Part shown: in pieces, positions 5,653 through 7,461 of the stretch
Numbering within the stretch: the stretch's first letter is position 1
Layout: every line of letters starts with the position of its first letter
Origin: an uncultured Desulfovibrionaceae bacterium
GTDB lineage: Bacteria > Desulfobacterota > Desulfovibrionia > Desulfovibrionales > Desulfovibrionaceae
Assembly: GCA_947074125.1 (NCBI GenBank)
Contig: CAMTOM010000064.1
Coordinates: forward strand, 1 to 7,461
Reading direction: 5' to 3'
DNA length: 7,461 bases
The notes under the pieces: generated by a model
The model's input: only the letters and a program-made list of their open reading frames with translations
Told to the model about the DNA's origin: nothing
Databases searched by the model: none
Program-made: the position numbers and the translations under genes

Positions 5653-6971
5653 TGCGCACTGTCCAGCCACCATCATCGAAATCTCTTTCTCATAGAATGC
5701 TCATAGCCACAGCTCTGGCTGAGGGGACGTCGCATGTACGTCATGTCCTGCACAGTGAGGATATTGTGCGTACACGTGCCCTTCTGGCTGCTGCTGGTGC
5801 GCGCATTGAACCTTGTGATCAGGATGCCATGTGGCGCGTTTGCGGGATGGGGGGCTTGCCACAGGGGGGTACCATTCAGGCGCCTCTTGATTGTGATGTC
5901 CATGAATCCGGCACAACATGCCGCATTCTTGCTGCTGTGCTGGCGGCAGGGCGCGGCGTTTTTCGTTTTCATGGTGCAGGACGCATGCACAGTCGCCCCA
6001 TTGCGGCTCTGGTCAATGCCCTGCGCTCCCTCGGCGTAACAGTACAGTATGAAGCTGACGAAGGTTGCCCGCCTTTGCTGATACATACTGAAGGATTTCA
6101 GCAGGATACTGTGACTATTGGTCTGGATGAATCCAGTCAGTATCTTTCAGGTCTATTGCTGGCAGCACCATTGGCACCAGAAGGTTTGCGCATTGCTGTG
6201 GCAGGCGAAAAGGTGGTGTCATGGCCTTATGTTGCCCTGACGCTTCAAATAATGGAAGCGTTCGGACTTGCCTTTGATGTTCTGACAAGGCAGCAGGGCA
6301 AATGGGAGAAAGTGGACTGGCGAAACGTGAAAGACGCCCAGCCTCATGCCTTGTGCTTTCATGTGCCGCATGGAACATATCGCTCTGGTGACTATGCTGT
6401 GGAAGGCGACTGGTCAGCAGCTTCATATCTGCTGGCTGCGGGTGCTGTGGGCAGGGAATCGGTATGTGTTCGGGGTTTGCGGACAGACTCTTTTCAGGGA
6501 GACAGGACCATACTGGACATTTTGCGTCAGATGGGAGCTGTGATTCGCGAAGAGCCGGAAGGTATTGTTGTTGTACCAAGCGCATTGCACGGTATTGATG
6601 TTGATATGGGAGCCTGTCCGGATCTTGTGCCAACAGTCGCTGTTTTGGCAGCTTTTGCCACTGGAGAAACGCGCATTCGCAATGTTGCGCATTTGCGTAT
6701 CAAAGAATCGGATCGTATTGCGGCACCTGCCCAGGAACTGGCAAAGGTAGGCGTGCGTGTGGAGCCACTGGAAGACGGTTTGCGTCTTTGGGGTACTTCT
6801 GGCCGTTTTGAGCAAACTCAGGTTGCGCAATTTTCCGCGCATGGTGATCACAGAATTGCCATGTCGCTCGCTTTGCTTGAATGCGCAGGCTTGTCAGTAC
6901 CCTTGGATGATATTTCTGTTGTGCGTAAATCTTTTCCTGATTTTTGGGATGTTTGGCGGACTTTGCGTTAG
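5652..6971 (+). CDS. aroA: 3-phosphoshikimate 1-carboxyvinyltransferase (EPSP synthase)
   Basis: Transfers the enolpyruvyl group of PEP to shikimate 3-phosphate, the penultimate step to chorismate, in the cytosol. The 439 residues carry the family sites: SSKSLSHR (8-15) with Lys10, Ser11 and Arg15; HESGTTCR (84-91); MHSRPIAALVNALRSLG (112-128) with Arg115; SSQYLSG (161-167) with Gln163; GDWSAASYLLAAGA (252-265); PDLVPT (323-328) with Asp324; LRIKESDR (348-355) with Lys351, Glu352 and Arg355; GDHRIAM (398-404) with His400 and Arg401; RKSFPDFW (425-432) with Lys426. Gly87 stands at the E. coli Gly96 position, so no glyphosate-tolerance change is seen there. Glu85 replaces the usual Asn of the GN(S/A)GT motif. 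The ATG overlaps the pheA stop by one base (TAATG), with AAAGGG at 5640-5645. The in-frame ATG at 5613 lies within pheA and adds 13 unrelated residues, so it is rejected. Confidence 0.97.
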   Translation: MRTVQPPSSKSLSHRMLIATALAEGTSHVRHVLHSEDIVRTRALLAAAGARIEPCDQDAMWRVCGMGGLPQGGTIQAPLDCDVHESGTTCRILAAVLAAGRGVFRFHGAGRMHSRPIAALVNALRSLGVTVQYEADEGCPPLLIHTEGFQQDTVTIGLDESSQYLSGLLLAAPLAPEGLRIAVAGEKVVSWPYVALTLQIMEAFGLAFDVLTRQQGKWEKVDWRNVKDAQPHALCFHVPHGTYRSGDYAVEGDWSAASYLLAAGAVGRESVCVRGLRTDSFQGDRTILDILRQMGAVIREEPEGIVVVPSALHGIDVDMGACPDLVPTVAVLAAFATGETRIRNVAHLRIKESDRIAAPAQELAKVGVRVEPLEDGLRLWGTSGRFEQTQVAQFSAHGDHRIAMSLALLECAGLSVPLDDISVVRKSFPDFWDVWRTLR

Positions 6972-7063
6972 AGTGATCATTATTGCCTCTTGACAGCAAA
7001 GGAAAATTTTATACCTTTGTAGATATATGTGCCTTTGCAAATGTTATACTGAGGAGGATGAGC
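6972..7063 (+). promoter_or_regulatory. Gap after aroA with candidate promoter elements and competing short hairpins
   Basis: No clear terminator follows aroA. A TTGACA (6990-6995) has only a poorly spaced partner, TATACC (7010-7015, 14 bases); TTGCCT (6983-6988) and TTTTAT (7007-7012) are 18 apart but weak. TGTTATACT (7042-7050) resembles an extended -10, but transcription from it would begin within the ribosome binding site. GCAAAGG (6996-7002) can pair, over six bases, with CCTTTG (7014-7019) or, over seven, with CCTTTGC (7032-7038), giving two mutually exclusive hairpins. The next gene could therefore have its own promoter or be read from the operon; the sequence does not decide. Confidence 0.35.
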
Positions 7064-7461
7064 ATGAGAAAATTATTGGGAGTATTGCTGTGTACACTTT
7101 TGCTGGGCATGGCCTCTCTGGCTCAGGCGAAAATTGATATTATGGATCAGTTTGCCGAGGCTATGATGACGTCGGATACCACTTTGCTTGAAAAGCTGCT
7201 TGCGCCTACTTTTGTTTATATTGGCTCAAATGGGCATATTTACGATAAGGAGCATCTCCTGGCTGACCTGAAAAACAATCAACTGAATATTGACCGTCTG
7301 CGCCTGACCAATGTGCGCCGCAGCATGTATGGTACGGCTACCGTTTCTACAGGAAATGCTGAAATACTTGGCAAGCAGATACATGCTCTGCCCAAGGGTT
7401 TGCAGCGCTATACCATGGTTGTGGAAGAGGGCAAGCAGGGATTGAAGCTTGTCCGTGTTCA
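7064..7461 (+). CDS. Exported NTF2/SnoaL-like (DUF4440-like) protein, 3'-truncated by the window edge
   Basis: 132 codons are visible and the frame runs off the right edge. The N-terminus is a signal peptide: basic MRK, a hydrophobic core LLGVLLCTLLLGMASL, and an AQA/K cleavage site after about residue 22; no lipobox, so a soluble periplasmic or secreted protein is expected. The mature part reads like the cone-shaped NTF2 fold of DUF4440 proteins: a helix FAEAMMTSDTTLLEKLLAP, a strand FVYIGSNGHIYDKEHLLADL, and late strands with RYTMVVEE and LKLVRV where family members carry a Tyr/Thr-rich strand and a final LV strand. Such domains occur in diverse enzymes and binding proteins, so no specific function is assigned. 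The start at 7064 is chosen because GAGGAGG (7051-7057) is six bases away; the ATG at 7058 touches that sequence. Confidence 0.75.
   Translation, partial: MRKLLGVLLCTLLLGMASLAQAKIDIMDQFAEAMMTSDTTLLEKLLAPTFVYIGSNGHIYDKEHLLADLKNNQLNIDRLRLTNVRRSMYGTATVSTGNAEILGKQIHALPKGLQRYTMVVEEGKQGLKLVRV

Noticed and set aside
7042..7050. Extended -10 TGTTATACT as promoter of the NTF2-like gene
   Set aside because: Transcription would start at about 7057, inside the GAGGAGG ribosome binding site, leaving an almost leaderless message; kept only as a remark.

Overview
The window looks like a chromosomal segment of a sulfate-reducer-type deltaproteobacterium (Desulfovibrionaceae-like, Desulfobacterota). The main reason is an archaeal-type early aromatic pathway pair (ADH synthase plus 3-dehydroquinate synthase II) fused into an operon with bacterial pheA and aroA; from memory this arrangement, and eno next to folD, is known in Desulfovibrio. 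The taxon is an inference. Base composition is close to half GC with no obvious compositional break, and all genes are on the + strand.

Layout. (1) 1-1157: enolase, missing its N-terminus off the left edge. (2) 1158-1502: a 345-base gap with several hairpins, a candidate sigma70-type promoter (TTGTCA-18-TATAAA) whose -35 box is the centre of a 9-bp inverted repeat, and a short folD leader. (3) 1503-2363: folD, with a rho-independent terminator formed partly from its own last codons. (4) 2364-2654: a regulatory leader. It has a consensus -35 promoter, a Shine-Dalgarno, a 33-codon peptide with ten aromatic residues including FWFSYYF, and RNA segments that can fold either as an antiterminator or as a strong hairpin followed by eight T. 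This is the layout of a classical ribosome-mediated transcription attenuator. (5) 2655-6971: four tightly packed genes, ADH synthase (aroA'), DHQ synthase II (aroB'), chorismate mutase/prephenate dehydratase (pheA) and EPSP synthase (aroA), with junctions of -8, +3 and -1 bases. (6) 7064-7461: the start of a small exported NTF2/SnoaL-like (DUF4440-like) protein, cut by the right edge.

How it works together. The operon enters the shikimate pathway from aspartate semialdehyde and a deoxy-ketohexose phosphate (aroA', aroB'), supplies EPSP synthase near the end of the route to chorismate, and sends chorismate to phenylpyruvate (pheA). The leader would let transcription into the operon when charged aromatic tRNAs are scarce. 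The most notable item is this attenuator: its three competing segments (GACCACA, CCTGTGGTC, GACCGCAGG, then GCGGTCTT) are directly readable, and the peptide carries Phe, Tyr and Trp codons, so it looks like a general aromatic sensor placed on an archaeal-type entry route to chorismate.
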